A stretch of DNA of 64,000 bases, taken from positions 1 through 64,000 of the forward strand of contig DATAOC010000034.1 in NCBI GenBank assembly GCA_036265915.1, given 5' to 3'. Shown here piece by piece: positions 62,951 to 64,000 of the stretch. The position numbers and the translations under genes are program-made. The notes beneath the pieces were generated by a model, which made no database searches, was not told where the DNA came from, and worked only from the letters and a program-made list of their open reading frames with translations. The stretch's first letter is position 1; each line of letters opens with the position of its first letter. This DNA comes from AR12 sp036265915 (GTDB taxonomy: Bacteria; Methylomirabilota; Methylomirabilia; Rokubacteriales; CSP1-6).

Positions 62951-62959
62951 TATAGCCTC

Positions 62960-63628
62960 GTGGACTTCGTCGCGGTGGCGGCCGGGCCGTTCCTGATGGG
63001 CGATGCCGACGGCGCGGCCGTCGCGCGCCCGGTGCACGAGGTCTGGCTCGACGCCTTTCGCATCGCAACGACGCCGGTGACCAACGCGGCGTACGCGCGC
63101 TTCCTGGCCGCCACCGGCGCACCGCCGCCCGCGTTCTGGGAGCGCCCGGGCTTCGACGATCCCGACCAGCCCGTCGTCGGGGTGGACTGGCACGCGGCCA
63201 CCGCCTACGCGGCGTGGGCGGGAGCACGGCTGCCAACGGAGGCCGAGTGGGAAAAGGCCGCGCGGGGCGGCGTCGCCGGCACGCGGCTGCCGTGGAATGG
63301 CGCACCGCCGGCCACGCGCTTCGTGCGTCCGCCGCGCGTGCGTGCGACGCCGCCGAACCCGCTCGGCGTGTACGACCTCTCTGGGGTGTGCCACGAGTGG
63401 TGCGTCGACTGGTACGCCGATGATTACTACGCGCGGTGCCCGCGCACCAATCCGACCGGGCCATCGGACGGGACGCGACGCGTCAGCCGCGGCGGCGCGT
63501 GGCGCCACGCCGATCCGTGGAGCGCGGTCGGACATCGCTCCTCGCTGCCGCCGGCGCTGCGTTACGCGGATTACGGCTTCCGGCTGGCGCAGAACGAAGG
63601 TGCTACCATGACCGCCGAACGGCCATGA
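62960..63628 (+). CDS. SUMF1/FGE-fold protein lacking the catalytic cysteines
   Basis: 222-aa formylglycine-generating-enzyme-like (SUMF1) domain. Typical motifs: GPFLMGDADG, VTNAAYARFL, VVGVDWHAATAYAAWAGARLPTEAEWEKAARGG (split), NPLGVYDLSGVCHEWCVDWY and RVSRGGAWRHADPWS. The two copper-binding cysteines of true FGE near the RGGSW segment are replaced (His/Ala and Gly/His), so it cannot be a sulfatase-activating enzyme; it is a structural or different-activity member. GTG 62960 is 9 bp from the divergent aminotransferase start. No ribosome site is seen. Confidence 0.75.
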   Translation: MDFVAVAAGPFLMGDADGAAVARPVHEVWLDAFRIATTPVTNAAYARFLAATGAPPPAFWERPGFDDPDQPVVGVDWHAATAYAAWAGARLPTEAEWEKAARGGVAGTRLPWNGAPPATRFVRPPRVRATPPNPLGVYDLSGVCHEWCVDWYADDYYARCPRTNPTGPSDGTRRVSRGGAWRHADPWSAVGHRSSLPPALRYADYGFRLAQNEGATMTAERP

Positions 63629-64000
63629 TGGACGGAGAGCGGTCGGTCCTCCGGGAAGGCATCGTCGCCGGCCTCATCGGCGCGGCCATCGTCGCCGTCT
63701 GGTTCCTCGTGTTCGACATCGCGCGCGGCCGCCCGTTCTTGACCCCCGGCGTGCTCGGCGCCCTGGTGTTCTATGGCGCGAGCACGCCCGTCGGGCCGCC
63801 CGCGCTGGGGCCGGTTCTCGGCTACACGATCATCCATGGTCTCGCCTTCGTCGCCTTCGGCGTGATGGCGGCGACCATCATGGCCATGAGCGAGCGTGAG
63901 CCCGCATTGTTCATCGCGTTCGTGGTCCTGTTCGCCTGCTTCGAGGCCTTCTTCTTCGGCGTGCTCGGCGCCTTTGGCCAGTCGATGCACGGCGCGCTCG
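63625..64000 (+). CDS. Integral membrane protein, truncated by the window end
   Basis: The first 125 codons are inside the window; the gene continues past 64000. It starts at ATG 63625, overlapping the SUMF1-like stop as ATGA. Four hydrophobic segments are visible (IVAGLIGAAIVAVWFLVF, GVLGALVFYG, IIHGLAFVAFGVMAATIM and LFIAFVVLFACFEAFFFGV). A conserved-looking HGLAF and final HGAL hint at a family of small membrane proteins, but I cannot name one. Cotranscribed with the upstream gene. Confidence 0.7.
   Translation, partial: MMDGERSVLREGIVAGLIGAAIVAVWFLVFDIARGRPFLTPGVLGALVFYGASTPVGPPALGPVLGYTIIHGLAFVAFGVMAATIMAMSEREPALFIAFVVLFACFEAFFFGVLGAFGQSMHGAL

Overview
The window is a strongly GC-rich, densely packed bacterial chromosome segment with many 4-bp start/stop overlaps and almost no intergenic space. 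There is no phage, insertion sequence, CRISPR array or rRNA. The gene mix suggests an uncultured soil or groundwater lineage of the Rokubacteria/Methylomirabilota type: a multi-GAF hybrid kinase, a UbiD-UbiA-UbiE quinone cluster, an NAD-linked formate dehydrogenase, a B12-dependent acyl-CoA mutase operon, a small NRPS and large secreted RHS proteins. That taxonomy is inferred; no marker gene here proves it.

Layout. 68-229: tRNA-Glu(CTC) and tRNA-Gln(CTG) on the minus strand. 0.3-4.8 kb: a PAS/5xGAF hybrid histidine kinase divergent from a single-domain response regulator that has a sigma54-like promoter. 4.8-8.3 kb: permease and the ubiD-ubiA-ubiE quinone genes. 8.4-13.1 kb: NuoE-NuoF fusion plus molybdenum formate dehydrogenase. 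13.2-17.4 kb: EmrAB-type efflux pair and two alpha/beta hydrolases. 17.5-25.3 kb: DUF4015 protein, polysaccharide deacetylase, an AmiE-like/NamZ-like cell-wall recycling fusion, an NDUFA9-like SDR, small unknowns and an MFS transporter. 25.3-27.6 kb: PilB/GspE-type ATPase with an N-terminal GAF domain. 27.7-31.5 kb: Fis-like protein followed by hcmB-hcl-hcmA, whose large subunit carries the residues of 2-hydroxyisobutyryl-CoA mutase rather than methylmalonyl-CoA mutase. 31.7-33.3 kb: AtzG/AtzE-type amidase pair. 33.4-40.0 kb: two-module NRPS (first A-domain code matches leucine) and an Sfp-type phosphopantetheinyl transferase behind a good -24/-12 promoter. 40-41.7 kb: glutamate dehydrogenase and a cyclic-nucleotide-binding protein. 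41.9-51.9 kb: secreted RHS/IPT operon ending in a 2110-residue RHS protein with an alpha/beta-hydrolase tip, followed by a beta-propeller lipoprotein. 51.9-56.8 kb: six overlapping minus-strand genes that start with a probable selenoprotein (in-frame TGA, U-P-Y-C) and end in a four-haem cytochrome c. 56.9-64 kb: KAS III with a long extra N-terminal domain, two YsnF-like stress proteins, a degenerate TPP enzyme, a class I aminotransferase, a SUMF1-like protein and a truncated membrane protein.

Two general expression patterns stand out. Four genes begin only plausibly at CTG, each overlapping the upstream stop as CTGA (a fifth, ubiE, may start at CTG next to a stop). Several other genes have a -10 box so close to the start codon that their mRNAs may be leaderless.
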